DNA of 64,000 nucleotides from Protea cynaroides. Its lineage: Eukaryota; Streptophyta; Magnoliopsida; Proteales; Proteaceae. Shown piece by piece: positions 22,150 through 34,454 of this stretch. The position numbers and the translations under genes were made by a program. The notes beneath the pieces are model-generated. The model worked only from the letters and a program-made list of their open reading frames with translations, made no database searches and had not been told where the DNA came from. The stretch lies in NCBI GenBank assembly GCA_028583415.1, contig CM053265.1, forward strand, positions 38,335,597 to 38,399,596, written 5' to 3'. The number at the start of each line of letters is the position of its first letter. The stretch's first letter is position 1.

Positions 22150-23409
22150 AAAAGGTACGTAGATGATATTGAAGATCTGATGGTAAAGGTGTAGACTTAC
22201 GAACCCACTGAAAAGTCTGCACCCGTGCTGTGCCCGACGCCAGTGTCTCTCCAATACCCTCAGTGTGCAACAGGCCAACTCTCTCCATCACCGTCTGTAT
22301 AGCATCAAGGCTAGTCGAGAAGGAGGCCTAGGCGTACCGCATCCACCAGATTTGGATTTCCATAGTATGTGCATGTTGCCTCTGGTCAGCCCAAGCACCA
22401 CGAATCTCTGCCATGATATCATCTAATGTAGTAGGAGCCCGTGCAGGACCTGCAGGAAGATCTTCGCCCTCTCTCTGTGCCTTCTTTGGTGCCTCCTCAT
22501 CCTCTCTGTCTTCTGCCTCTTTTGCTACCTCAACTGCAGGTGCCTCTCGTCGTTTAGGACAAGGTTTAGCCTTTAATTCATCATCGAAAAGTACCACCTG
22601 GTGCAGATGCATCTTGGCAATGGCATGCCAATCAAAGTTTGTAGCCATTATCTCGTTGAAGGACTCTGCCTCGTGCACATTGATGCCCATACGCATGAAT
22701 AGACGAGTGAGTAGCTTCCGTAAGGAAAATTTGGTGAATCCGTGCCCTTTGCTATCATAATCTTAACTCGCATTAGGATGTATGGCAAGCAGACAAGATT
22801 TCTGGTTACTAAAGGGTAGGTGAGAAACTAACAGAAAGTAGACACCTCCTTGTAATGACTACCCTGAGGAACAATGTTGTACTGTACTATCCTGCAATAA
22901 ACTTGGGGCAAGGGACGATAATTGGCACACTAGTGCCGTTTTCTAGGGATGAGAATCAGATTCCAAATCTCTACCCACATGCGCTCTGTTAGAAATTCCT
23001 TCTCTTTGGGGCCATATAAGGCCACATCTCTAGCCATGGAAATGCCCAGAGGACTCGCCAATTGCTCTGTGTTGAATGAGATGTCAACACCCATGACCCG
23101 ACTCTAAATGCGATGGTCTCGCACAGAGTCAAAGTCACCAAGCCCGCCTTCCACTCGAAGGTTATAGTAGAACAGTCTCACCAAGTCAATTCTGGTGATG
23201 ATGCCGATTTGAAGGATGGGGGACCAACCCATAGCATTGAATGTCGCCTGGACATCGAATCTCTCCAACTCTTCGAACACCATATGCTGGTCAGCCTTGA
23301 GAAGTTTGTTTTCAAATTTTGGGTAAGACTCCTGTGCTTCCAATAAGCAAACCACACATCGTCCAATACTGGTGGAGTAGGAATTCTTGATCTCTTCCTT
23401 GAGAGCCAT
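22150..23409 (-). pseudogene. Element B antisense ORF, broken (plant transposon-protein type)
   Basis: On the minus strand the start ATG is at 23409, behind an acceptor-like TTCTTGTTGCAG|ACC, matching the layout of the family A ORF. Readable pieces are ERFDVQATFNAMGW (A: AFGDMGW), DLVRLFYYNLRVEG (A: DLVRQFYCTLQVVG), then MGVDISFN, and later NFDWHAIAKMHL (A: PLDWEAICKMGM). It is split by frameshifts and stops between about 23100 and 22700. Same place and direction as in family A: between PBS and gag, pointing to the 5' LTR. Confidence 0.65.
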
Positions 23410-23829
23410 TGGTCTGCAACAAGAATGGTTGCAAGCATAATTAACAGTACAATGGGAGCATGTAATCCTTATGACATCGTAAAAGTTTGGAAAAGAGAGC
23501 ATATGGATTCAAAATGGCAGTCGACCAGGGATACGGTGGAGCTCAAGTCAGTGAGATCATTGGAAAATACTAAGAAACCAAACAAGAGTTTCAAATGGAG
23601 CATAATTATGGAGGAAAGAGAGGAAAATCAATTTTCATGCATTAAGATATGTAAAATGCAAGAAACGATGTAGAAAGAGATAGGTTGGAGTTTTGAAGCT
23701 TGGAGGCCTGCCAGATGCAAGAACTCAACGTCTAGAGGTGAAAACTGACCTCCAGCTGATTGAGAAGGAAATTAAAAAATGAAATAAAATTTTCAAACAC
23801 GAGTTGAATTTATAGGAGGGAGAAATTTC

Positions 23830-24055
23830 TCCATATGGTTGCGAATCCCAATGGATGTTGCAGTCGGATGTTGCGACCGGATCTCCCATCGATTAAGTTT
23901 TGTGCTCTCGGTAATGCCACCGATCGGAACTACTGGTCGTGCGATTGTTACGACCAAATGTTGCAACTGGATAGTTTCAGAAGACTGTATAGTTTATGGT
24001 CGCAGGTTCCAGTCGCGATTGTCGACACCGAACACTGCAACCGGATATAGAAAAA
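23830..24055. promoter_or_regulatory. TGCAACCGG motif array between aORF B and gag B
   Basis: It contains GTTGCAGTCGGATGTTGCG followed by ACCGGATC, then GTTGCAACTGGAT and CTGCAACCGGATAT. These are the words of the B LTR, not the GGGTCGA words of family A. It lies between the divergent aORF and gag, as in family A. Confidence 0.5.
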
Positions 24056-24199
24056 CTTGATTACGTGCATTGTTAGAGATTGGTTATTTACGTATTTGGT
24101 GGCATTTCATACATGTTCTATTTTTGATATTACCCTCGTATCATTTTTTGTAGAACAGGTCATTATCGGCGTTAATGTAATATTTCAGGAATCGTTACT

Positions 24200-25600
24200 G
24201 GTTACAAATGGCACCCAATACCCGTCTGTACTATGCACGAGTAAATAAGGTGACGGATTAAGTCCCCTGCAGCTTAGTGGTAATACCCAAGTGGAAACAG
24301 TGTTACCGCCGCCACCTGAAGCTACTCCTGAAAATATTCCAGTAATCATGAGGAATTTAGCTCATGCCATGGGTCAGGAGTAGCGTAAGGTGCTGAGGGC
24401 AGCAGCATGAGAGCCAAGCTCAACATCGAACCTTGCACAGATTCCTGAAAATGAAACCGAGGAAATTTATTGGGAATTTTGAAGACCTCAATTAACCCAT
24501 GTATTGGGTCTAGAATATGGAGAAGATCATGGGAGTCCTTGGGTGTCCTGAATCCCAAAAGATTGTATATGCTACTCACTAGCTAGAAGGCTTGCCTTAT
24601 GAGTGGTGTCAAGATACAAAACCCAAGTTACTACAACAACATGGTGAGATCACATGGGAAGTATTTCGAGGGACCTTCCTAGCCAACTTTGTTCCCCAGG
24701 GGTACCTCCTGGGAAGGGGAATCCCTCTCTCCCCAACTGAGAGAGTTCCAGAGGAATCCCCCAAAATAAGCCAGGCTAGAAGTCAACACCTTGACAAGGG
24801 GGAACGTCCCATAGTGGTCACCAAGGCATATATGGATTACAAGATTGTAGGGGACCCCTACACCTGGTGGGAACACTAGGACCAACCTCAGATGTCACCT
24901 CAACAATTGAACATCCAAGATATTTGCAAGAAGATGATCTCTCAGATATGTTTCTCCAAAAACTATGAAGAGAGACTACCACCTGGAGAGGAGATCAAAT
25001 TGATGCCATCTGAAGAGATCTCTAGGAAGTTTACCAAACACATCGTCCTATAGTGAAGATTAAACCCTGACCTACAGTTGCAGTAGTTATAACCTTTCTG
25101 AAAGGGTTGCTCAAATGCTCTAAATGTTGTCGAATCGGGCACACATTATGACGGAATCCCCCCAACTTCTAGTGACACGAGATCTATTGTCCTTAGAGAC
25201 ACCTAAGAAAGGGGAACTAGAGAATGGGGCAAGATCAGATGAACCCCAATTAGAGACAGTTACAGAACTACCATTACTTGCAATCTTCCAAAGTACTATA
25301 AGAAATATTGCGCCACGAATCAAGCTCTCTGAAGTTTCGGCTAGGAAGATACAAAAGAAAGCACGTCAAACGCTCCAGGAAAGAATGAAGAAAAGGGCTA
25401 AAGTTGTCCTCCTCCCCAATATTCACCAATGGTATGGAGAGGATATGGGAACTAAAGATACTAGCGACAACGTTGAAATTCAGATAGGTATACATCGAAA
25501 CTTTCGACAATATGCTTTCAATATAATTGAATATACATGTTATATGAATAAACCTTTATTGATGAACAAAACGTAACTAGTATGGTAGTCTAGAACCTAA
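24200..25600 (+). pseudogene. Element B gag region, degenerate
   Basis: Fragments such as NIPVIMRNLAHAMGQE (about 24330) and ITWEVFRGTFLANFVPQ (24650) correspond to gag pieces in M1 (VVMNLAQQL; FFEKYFPR). Stops are frequent. A 150-codon open frame at 25124-25576 lies where the gag end and protease should be. I do not recognise it, and no DSG protease motif was found. Confidence 0.5.
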
Positions 25601-25609
25601 GTCGAAAAT

Positions 25610-28365
25610 CTTCATCATCGCTATCAGACATTCCTAAGACAACCTTTCGGACTAGGTATGGACACTATGAATTCTTAGTTATGTCATTTGGACTGACAAA
25701 TGCTCCTACCTCATTTATGGAACTCATAAACCAAGAGTTTCATGATATGTTAGACACCTCGGTCATAGTTTTCATTGACAACATTATAAGTTTATTCTTG
25801 GAATGAGGAGGAACATAAGGTGCATTTGCATCAAGCATTGCAGAGACCAATAGAGAAGACACTCTAAGCCAAGTTTAAAAAGTGTGATGTTTGGCTGAAC
25901 GAAGTGGCTTTTCTAGGTCACGTAGTATTAGTAGAAGGAATCAAGGTGGATCTCAACAAGATTAACACAATTATAAGTTGGGATGCACCCAAGACGGTTA
26001 CTGAAATCACAATTTCATGGGTTTAGCTGGATACTACCATAGGTTCATGGAGGACTACTCTAGGATCGCTATACTTTTGACCAAGTTAACTAAAAAAACT
26101 AGAAAAATTCATTTGGTCAGGCCAATGTGAGAGAAGTTTTTAAACTCTGAAGGATAGATTAGTCTCAACCTTATACTGACAATTCCAAAACCAGAAGAAC
26201 CTTTCACTTTGTACACTAATGACTTTAAGTAAGATTTGGGATGTATGCTCATGCAAGGAGACCAAATCATAGCTTATGCCTCATGACAACTGAAGAAACA
26301 CAAGGAAAACTAACCCACTCATGACATGGAATTAGCACCTGTAATCTTCTCCTTCAACGCATGGAGACATTACTTATACGACGAGAAATTTCAGATCAAG
26401 TTCGACTATAAAAGTCTTACTTATCTGTTTACACAAAAGGATTTGAACATTAGACAACGAGATGGGTTGAATTGTTAAAGGATTATGATTGTGAAATTTT
26501 ATATCATCTAGGCAAGGCCAATGTTGTAGATGATTCCTTGAGTAGAAAAAGTTTAACTAGACCTGATGAAGACGTCGAGCCTGTTTCAGTACAGACAACA
26601 TGGACTAGCACTCAGAAGAAGATACGGAAAAAAACTTAATGTGTCAGAAGGATCCCTAGGGAGCAAGGTAATTTGTGAACATGCAAGCCTTTATGCAACC
26701 ATAAAAATAAAAATAGAGCTAGTTACAGAAGTAGTAAGAGAGCTACTGATGTAGCCTTACCTCATAATGTTGAAAGAGGACCTATAAAGAGAAAGATTAG
26801 ACCCTGATTTCACTCTCTCAGACGATGGTGCAGTGAAATTTCGAGGAAGACTCTGTATTCCTGGGACAGCTGATGATATTAAAGAAAGGATCTTAAGGGA
26901 AGCCCAAAACCCTACTTAGCTCATCCAAGAAGTACAAAAATGTACCATGATTTGAAGAAAACTGCATAGTGGAGAGGAATGAAAGAAAATGTAGCAAGCT
27001 TTGTATACAAGTTTTTAACTTGCTAGCAAGTGAAAGTAGTTCGACAGAAACCCTTTGGATTGCTTCAACCATTGCTGATACCTGAATGGAAATGGGACTG
27101 TATTACTATGGACTTTGTCACCAGTCTACCTCTAACATCTAGAGCGGTGGATGCTGTTTGGGTAATTGTTTATTGGCTCACCAAGACAACAAGGTTTATA
27201 GAAATAAGGCCTCAGTTGATCAGTTGAAGCCGCTTTCGCGTCTTCTCAGTGTACCAATTCTATTAGTGCTGAAGTACCAATTCCCATAACTCATTCATGT
27301 TTTTCTTCATTCACACATATTGTTCGTTCACGGGTCCGTGCTCACCTATTAATATAGGTGGTCCTATTGTTGTTCTTAAGATTTACCTCCTTTGAGTGAT
27401 ATTTTTCCATTTTTCTTTGGGGAAAAGCCATGGATAGACTGGCTAGACTGTACGTGAATCAAATAATTCATCTGCATGGGGTACCACAAAGCATAGTGCC
27501 AGATAGAGACCTTAGATTCACCTTTAAATTTTGGGAGGGCTTGCAACATGCAATGGGTATTGAACTGAAGTTCAGTACTGCTTCTCATCCTCAAACTGAG
27601 AAGACATGCTCTACGCTTGTGCCATCGACTTCAAAGGAGCTTAGGACGAGAAGTTAACTTTGATGCAGTTTGCCTACAACAACAGCTACCAAGCTAGTAT
27701 TGGCATGGCTCCGTATGAAGCCTTATATGGAAGAAGATGCCGAATTCCTTTGTATTGGGAAGAAGTCGATGACAGGATAATTATTAGACCAGACTTTGTC
27801 CAGGAAACCTGTCAGGAAGTCGATCTGATTAGAGAGAGAATTAAAGCAGCGCAAACTCGTCAGAAAAGCTATTCTGATGTTAAAAGGAAGGATATTGAAT
27901 TTGCTGTGGGAGATAAGGTGTTCTTAAAGATTTCACCTTTGCAAGGACTGAAATGCTTCGGCAAGAAAGGGAAACTAAGTCCTAGATATGTTAGACCCTA
28001 TGAAATCATCAAGAGATGTAGAGTAGTGGCATACCAACTAGCACTACCACCATCTCTATCAAGTATACATGACATATTTCACATATCTATGCTGAAGAAG
28101 TACGTCTTGGATTCATCTCACACATTGGAGGCAGATCCTCCTCACTTAAATGAAGACCTAACATTCAAACTTGTGCCTTAGGCGATTTTGGATAGAAAGG
28201 TTCAATACCTAAGGAACCGAAATGTTTATTATGTCAAGGTGATGTGGAAGAATTAGCACGTAGAAGACCTATATTGGGAAGATGATGAATCAATAATGAA
28301 GAAGTATCCACATTTATTTGATCCTCCGGGTATGTAGAAATTTCAGGGACAAAATTCTTTTGAGG
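25610..28365 (+). pseudogene. Element B pol: RT (partial), RNase H, integrase, tail
   Basis: RT starts abruptly at its core (RYGHYEFLVMSFGLTNAP at about 25655), so protease and the RT N-terminus are lost. The catalytic motif reads FIDN instead of FIDD. RNase H (SRQLK-like, FDYKSLTYLF) is broken at 26200-26530. Integrase has WDCITMDFVTSLP at about 27092, then an insertion of about 210 bp (27216-27428), then RLARLYVNQIIHLHGVP and VPDRDLRFTFKFWEG. The longest open part (27660-28181) covers the integrase C-terminus. The chromodomain-like tail (YYVKVMWKN) is followed by a purine tract and the 3' LTR. Confidence 0.85.
27216..27428. other. Insertion of about 210 bp in the B integrase
   Basis: It separates IRPQ from the integrase continuation RLARLYVNQ, which are contiguous in all other copies here. 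The inserted DNA shows no frame, no clear terminal repeats and no certain target duplication. Origin unknown. Confidence 0.6.
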
Positions 28366-29634
28366 GGGAGTTATAAAACCTGCACTTAGAACACCTAGCC
28401 TAACTTAGATTTTCAAATCATGCTAAGGTTTTCCACTGCTGACGAATCCAGTCCAATGATGACCTAAAGACCAGCTCGAATCAGGTATGAGCCCTTTTAG
28501 CGAACATGTTAAAATTTCTACATTTTGGTGTAACTAAGTAGGGCATTGGTCACTGCCATCGGTCGGAGGATTCAAATCTGTTCCAATAGGATCCTACGAT
28601 CAGAAAGGTCAGAAAGCCTGCCTGTAAATGAAAAATTTAAAAACTCCATTGTTGAGCATGAGTGGGAATATTCCCTAGAGCTAGGGACGAACCCAATGGG
28701 TCCTACTTCACTCCTAACCACTTTATAGTTGGTTAAAGGAATGGAAACCTCTTATGACTCCTTAGCTTGCCACTTGGCAACTCTCTCTAGTTTCCAACTC
28801 TCCAAGGAGTTTCACCTCAAGAGGGAGACTCCAAGCAGCCTAACTTCCCTAAAAAAACCCTCTTTTGGAGTACATATCCATCACAAGAAATTCTGATGAG
28901 AGAGAAGAGGGTTGAAGGAAAAATGAGAGAGTTGAAAAGGGAGAGCAGATTCAGAGAACTGTCGGCGCCATTCGACAACACCACATACTCGTTTAAAAAC
29001 ACCACTGGGAAACTCCATACTATCTTACTTTGAGTTTAATTGTGTTATTTGATTTTCATCAAGGAAACCTTAGATCTCCATTCTCAATGGAGTTTGCTCT
29101 CTATTAATGGCTCAGCAAGTAGGGAAGATTTCCTTTAAATTCAACTTAGGATTTTACCTCGAGTCCATCCATGGTTAGAACCAAGATAATGAATCCTAAA
29201 CTAGGAGGAAACTAGGAGGCGTATCCCTAATCGACCTCACTAAGCCCTAGAGTAGGATTGAAAATCACTATGGATGCTAGACCCGATGATCCATCGATAG
29301 ACTTCCATAGTAGGAGTCTAGAATTGGATATGGAGGGAACTCCCGGAGGCAAAATCCGTGCATCCAAATAGACAAAATACGCGGACCAACCTCTCGGGTA
29401 TGGTCTGATCACATACCGGTCTTAAGATGTTGCCACCGAACTTGTGATCGGACATACTCGGGTAGCCATGGTAATGCAACTGGCTATAGAATCGGTCACA
29501 TGACTGTAGCAGCTAAATCCATGACCGGTTGAGAACAAGAAGGTTCCTGAGAAAAACCGATCGCGTTGCAACCGGTTAGTCACAGAAAGCCTTGCATTAA
29601 GCTAACTTAATACACATTTTAACTAATGACCTAA

Positions 29635-29635
<1 letters not shown>

Positions 29636-29718
<83 letters not shown>
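29636..29718 (+). repeat. (TA)n microsatellite expanded in LTR B
   Basis: About 40 TA units lie where the 5' LTR has only ACTTATATATTAGG (about 20550). The expansion therefore happened after the two LTRs were made. Confidence 0.9.
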
Positions 29719-29724
<6 letters not shown>

Positions 29725-30502
29725 TTAGGTGACACGTACATAACCAAGATCAACTCACCTACTGCAAATTGTAGCGTTAATCATATCTCAGGTAAGGAAA
29801 TAGAACCCTGACTTAATTTTAGAGTGGTTCTGACTATGCGCTTGTCTGTGTTGCATTGCTTGTTTGTTGATAACATGTCATCCGATAACTGCTTTTGTAT
29901 GCATTTGCATTTAATTATGATTGTTGTGAATGTGTGATGTTTGTACCTTATGGGAAGTGGTAAAACGGTCGAGGACCGCAGGATCCGACCCACTGGGTTA
30001 CCCTTGCCATGTATTGTCCTCATACCCTAGCGGGATGACAGCGTCTAGGGGGATGATGGACGGACTGGGATTCCTGCTGGGATTGTGAGGGGAGGGGTAC
30101 ATATGATGACATGTAGGAATGGTTAGAGACACTACCCATGTATGCACTCTAGCGAGTAAGGGGTTAGGTATTGGTATGAGATAGGGGATGAGAAGGAAGG
30201 GTTGACAGTATTCTTGGAGCATCATTGGTTAGACTTCTGCTCTATTACCATCCATAATAGGAGATGTGTGGCTTCACTAGTGCTGTCGGAGTAGGCTAGG
30301 TGAGTGTCCATTCTCTCTTGTGCATGGATGTTTTGGTCAGCTTCGGTGAGCATGACTAGGCCTTACCTTAGCACTGGCATACATTATACCGAACCATTAT
30401 GTGTAATAATATATCATGCATTTTGCTTGCTCGCTTGCTTGCTTGTTTGTTTTCTCACGAGCTTAAATTGGAGAGCTCACCCTTGCGTATGCATTCTTTT
30501 TA

Positions 30503-30640
30503 GATGATGTTGCAGGTACTACAGTCGCCGATTACGTTAATGCCCCAATCATCTCTATTGTCACACATCTAGATGTTCAACCTCTAGAGGAAGATGAGCA
30601 CGATGCCGATTGTGAGTGCGACACATCTCTGTTCGAGTAA
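30503..30640 (+). CDS. Conserved short LTR frame (B 3' LTR copy, open)
   Basis: 46 codons, open: DDVAGTTVADYVNAPI at the start and DCECDTSLFE-stop at the end. The family A copy at 38854 has DDTGTTVEDYMSAP and CECNSCVFY. Protein-level similarity across two LTR families that otherwise align poorly is the best evidence that this frame is or was translated. A TTTTTAG lies directly upstream. Confidence 0.5.
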   Translation, partial: DDVAGTTVADYVNAPIISIVTHLDVQPLEEDEHDADCECDTSLFE

Positions 30641-31001
30641 AGGAGATCTCGAAGATAATTATGTTTCTTTTGTTTACTTTCAGTTCAGTTACAGTTACAA
30701 TACTCATTTAATGACCCAGTATTATAGGGTTGATACTATGAATGGTTTTTGTTGTGAGGTTTAAATGGAACAAGAATAATTATGATACATTGTTATTTAA
30801 TTTATTTAAAGTATCAATAGAACCTCGATTCACTTTGTTAATTTTCGCTATGGTATCTACTCTAATTTATATTTTATGACATTGGCTATGGTGGGGGTGC
30901 ACACGGCTAATGTGATTCTGGGTTGGACCGAACATAAAATGTGTATTGATTTAGTCAGTTTCGAAATTTTGCATATCCTAAATTTGGGGTGTAACCAGGG
31001 A

Positions 31002-31028
31002 AGTACCTATAATTTACTCTTTATTTTA
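31002..31028. mobile_element. Right tip of the Mutator-like element and its TSD
   Basis: CCTATAATTTACTC is the inverted complement of the left end at 18451, followed by TTTATTTTA, the 9-bp duplication seen at 18442. Confidence 0.8.
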
Positions 31029-32680
31029 ACGACACATTAATGATTTTCGATGTAGGGTATATGCCCAATATTAACCACCCTGCTGAAAAAAGCAAGTAGC
31101 CTTAGTCACACCCATTCTCGATATTTTAAATGTGTAACATAATCGCTCACAAACAATCCAGTCTAACCTCAAGATCTTGTAAAGTAGTGTACATCATCAT
31201 AAATTCCATATCTATTCACATATGAAAGCACACACAATCATAGTATAATAATATAAAAAAGTAAAAAAATACTGTTTCCTCCCCTATGGTTTGCCTAAAG
31301 GACAAATGCCTCCAAACTTTTCAAACAGCTACAAATACCTCCCCTACAAGGAATATTAAAATACAATTAAATCTACGTCGTTAGGTATATTCCATTAGAT
31401 ACTAACGGTGAGAGGCCAATATTTTTGCAATGACGAAACTAACCCCTTATAAGGGTGAAGTACCTGATATACCCTTATTGAAAAAAAGGAACCTAATTCG
31501 GCCCTGAAATCATTTTGGTTCTCACCTTTATGTACCAGTTCTGTTTTAGCTTAGATCTAAGATTTCTTCAAATCTTGATATATTTTTTTCAGATTCTTGT
31601 TTGATTGCTGTTAATTCGTTCAAATGTTAATATTAAGCCCAAGTTAATTTGGATTTGGGAAGGCCAAAAAAAATTCGTGCAACACACTGTGCACAGAATA
31701 GGGCCAGGAAAATAGTACCCTGAAATCAGCCTAAAACTAGGTCTTGCACTTTCAATTTGGACTTGGGGTCTTCAGAAGAAAGATAGCCTAATCAATAGTA
31801 TAATTTTTTATCTGATTTTAAGTAGTTTCATGTAAAATTGAATTTAATAAGGATTTTATACTGAATTCGGCTAGACTCTGATCAGAGTCTGGACCTGAAA
31901 TTTTCAACATATTGTTTGCATCATATCTCCATTATAGATCTTCATTCTGGAGCTTCCTTCATAAGAAATATAGATCTAGTAGTCTAGTTTCGGGATAGGT
32001 GATTAGATTTAATTTTCATGAAGTAAATAATTTAATATGGATTTTACACTAAAATTGGATGAAATCTATAACAGATTCTAACCAGTGAGCATGCTTCATG
32101 TTCATAGACCCATAAGGGGGTCATGGGTGCCTTTTCTGACTTCACTTTCTTGAGAACAAAGGTAGCCCTAGGAGTCTAGAATACCCCAAAGCAATCAGAA
32201 TAATTTTTCAATGATTAATGAATATAATATAATTTAGTCCCATTACTTATCTAGATCTAGAACTAGTGTGGGTAGTTTATTAGTCTGATCTTGCGAGGGT
32301 TTTTTGACCCACATAGAAGCACTGTTAGGTCTCGACCTCTTTAGAGAAGTTGTAGGTCTCTAAAAGACCTTTAATTAGCATAAGGTGAGCTATTTTTGGA
32401 TATGGGAAGCTCCCTGTCCATTAGTTTTATTACTTGTTGACAAAGTCTGGAATAAACTTCTGTTAGATTAAAAGCCTGACCTTGGGTGATCATTCTTAAG
32501 GGCTAAGGCTCATATTTAAATTTCAACCTCTTCTTATGAATTGTAACTTGTTAAAAGAGTTTCAATTTGATATACTCGGTGCTTGGAAGTATGGTTATGA
32601 GTTAATCTGAAAACAGTGCATAATAAGTGCATTTGCTGTTTTCTCTTAAAATGACAATTTTACTATGTTAGGCATCAAAT
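31029..32680. other. Intergenic DNA, no gene recognised
   Basis: AT-rich sequence without long frames. A stretch at about 31262-31480 (CCCCTATGGTTTGCCTAAAG, ACAAATGCCTCC) resembles the end of a plant Mutator-like inverted repeat, but I found no partner. Nothing else is supportable. Confidence 0.45.
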
Positions 32681-32689
32681 TGTTAGAAT

Positions 32690-33130
32690 TTCTTGCCTTT
32701 CTTGATATTTTTCTATGTTAGGCATGAAATTGTTAGAATTACTTGCCTTTTTTGATGTTTTGATATGTATGGTAAGTTTGGGATAAATTTCTTGCCATAT
32801 ATGCATTGTCATTGATGTTGATATGTTGGTAAGTTTGGGATAGATTTCTTATCATGTCGATATTTTTCTTGTTTGGTAAGCTTGGGATTGATTTCTTACC
32901 ATATTTGATAGATTGTTTATTTGGTAAGTTTAGGATAGATTTCTTACCATGTTTGCATTACCATGCATTTTAGTTATCTTTGATAAATTTAGGATAGATT
33001 TCTTACCATATATTGTTTGCTTGCAATATTTGGTAAGTTTGGGATAGATTTCTTGCCATATATGCATTGTCATTCATGTTGCTATATTTGGTATAATGGA
33101 TAGGTTTCTTACTATATATGCACACTCCTA
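32690..33130 (+). repeat. Degenerate tandem repeat with hairpin units
   Basis: About seven imperfect units of 50-70 bp share GGTAAGTTTGGGATAGATTT followed by CTTACCAT and often ATGCATTG. Each unit holds the inverted pair GGTAAG...CTTACC around a loop of about 14 bases. Confidence 0.75.
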
Positions 33131-33408
33131 TTGTTTTAATTGCCATATTTGAATTTTACAATTCTTAGAATTAGGCATTCAAGATCTTACCATATAGGTA
33201 CTTGCCTGGATGCCATCTCATGCCGTGTTTGGGAGATTTTCCATAATCTTGCTTATTTGTGATTCTTTCCTATTGTGATGATTGCCATGTTCAGGTAAAA
33301 TATATTATTTTGGATAATAACTTAATTTTTTCAACACCCTAGTTAAACATGCCATATCTTTACATCTAGAAGACAATTAGGCGTGGGGACGTGTATTTAG
33401 GCACCTAC
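33131..33408. other. Intergenic DNA before element C
   Basis: No feature recognised. The five bases before the LTR are CCTAC; no matching duplication was found at the other end because the element is rearranged. Confidence 0.4.
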
Positions 33409-34454
33409 TGTAAGACCCGTATCGAACTAACCCGATCTTACCACCTTGAACCAGGTCTACCCATCATGGTCGAGCCAAATGGATCAAGTGCGTGAAAGAG
33501 ATCACGATCCCAGGTATTAAACTGACCCAAAAACACTAAAAATAAGGGGAGGGTCGCACACCCAGCTAGGCAGGGTCGGACCCCCCAAGATAGAAAGTCA
33601 GACCCTGAGTTTTTAACCGGGGGCTGGACATTTTAGAACCAGGGGTCGACGGGATCTCTGACCCCCTCATCAACCCCCAGTCTGCCGACAGAAATCGTGA
33701 ATTAGAAACTTTCCTAATTTCAATGGGATTCTTTCCTAATCTCAATGGGACGTATTTTGGGAGTTTCTATTCTATAAATAGGACGTCCCTATGCCTCTTT
33801 CACTCCTTTTAGAACCCTAATTGGATTGAGAGAAAGAGAAGAGAAGGAGAAGAGAAAGAGAAGAGAAGGAAAGTGGAGAAGAAGATCAAAGAGAAGGCTT
33901 CAGAGAGATAAGCCTAATTCTTAGGTATGAATACTATCTCCAAGTACTACAAAACTTAGAATAGATAGTGAAGAGGGAATGATCTAGGAGAAACCCAAAT
34001 CATCCATCCATGGTTAAGTTTTCATGGAAAACAATGGAAGAAATCATAGAAACCATGTAGGCGAATAAACTATGGTTCTAAGCCATAAAACATGTATGTA
34101 ATGGATTGTAGAAGCAAGTCATAGGACCCAAACACGAAGGAATGGACTGTAGGATGAAAAATTGACTAAACCCATAGGGGGTCGCATGGGGGGTCGATGG
34201 CCAATCGACCCTACCAGACCCTAACAATCGACCCCCAGTGTTCGGGAAGTCCAGAATCTGGGTGGTAGCACCCAGGGTCGATGGAACCTCTGACCCTGGC
34301 ATCGACCCCCAGTTAATAGCATGCTTTTTAAAATCAGAATTAATTCTAAATAAATTCTATTGACTTGATTAGGTCTTCTAGTGATATAATATTGATATTT
34401 AGTTGATTCTTTAAGCTTGAAAGAGGACCTACTATCAAGCAAAGGTGAGGGAAC
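33409..34454 (+). repeat. Element C 5' LTR, truncated
   Basis: It begins TGTAAGACCC and follows the family A LTR through cluster 1, TATAAATA (33773), leader, donor-like TAG|GTATGA (33924/33925) and cluster 2. It stops at GGTGAGGGAACA, where the sequence jumps into RT. LTR and RT both have an (A)ACA(A)GA-like word at the junction, so the deletion probably used microhomology. Confidence 0.85.

Larger units (their letters stand above)
19271..30996 (+). mobile_element. Element B: Ty3/Gypsy retrotransposon, older family, TSD AGGGA
   Basis: The LTRs are at 19271-21831 and 28372-30996. The target duplication AGGGA is intact on both sides (19266-19270 and 30997-31001). The interior has PBS, a broken antisense ORF, a motif array, relics of gag, and pol from RT onward. 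The LTRs differ by many substitutions and indels, and the second starts TA and ends CC instead of TG...CA, so this insertion is clearly older than A1 or M1. The pol proteins are related to those of family A but distinct. Confidence 0.9.
28372..30996 (+). repeat. Element B 3' LTR
   Basis: It is homologous to 19271-21831 along its length with many differences. Terminal dinucleotides have mutated (TATAAAACC start, GTAACC end). It contains a long TA tract absent from the 5' LTR. AGGGA follows at 30997. Confidence 0.85.
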
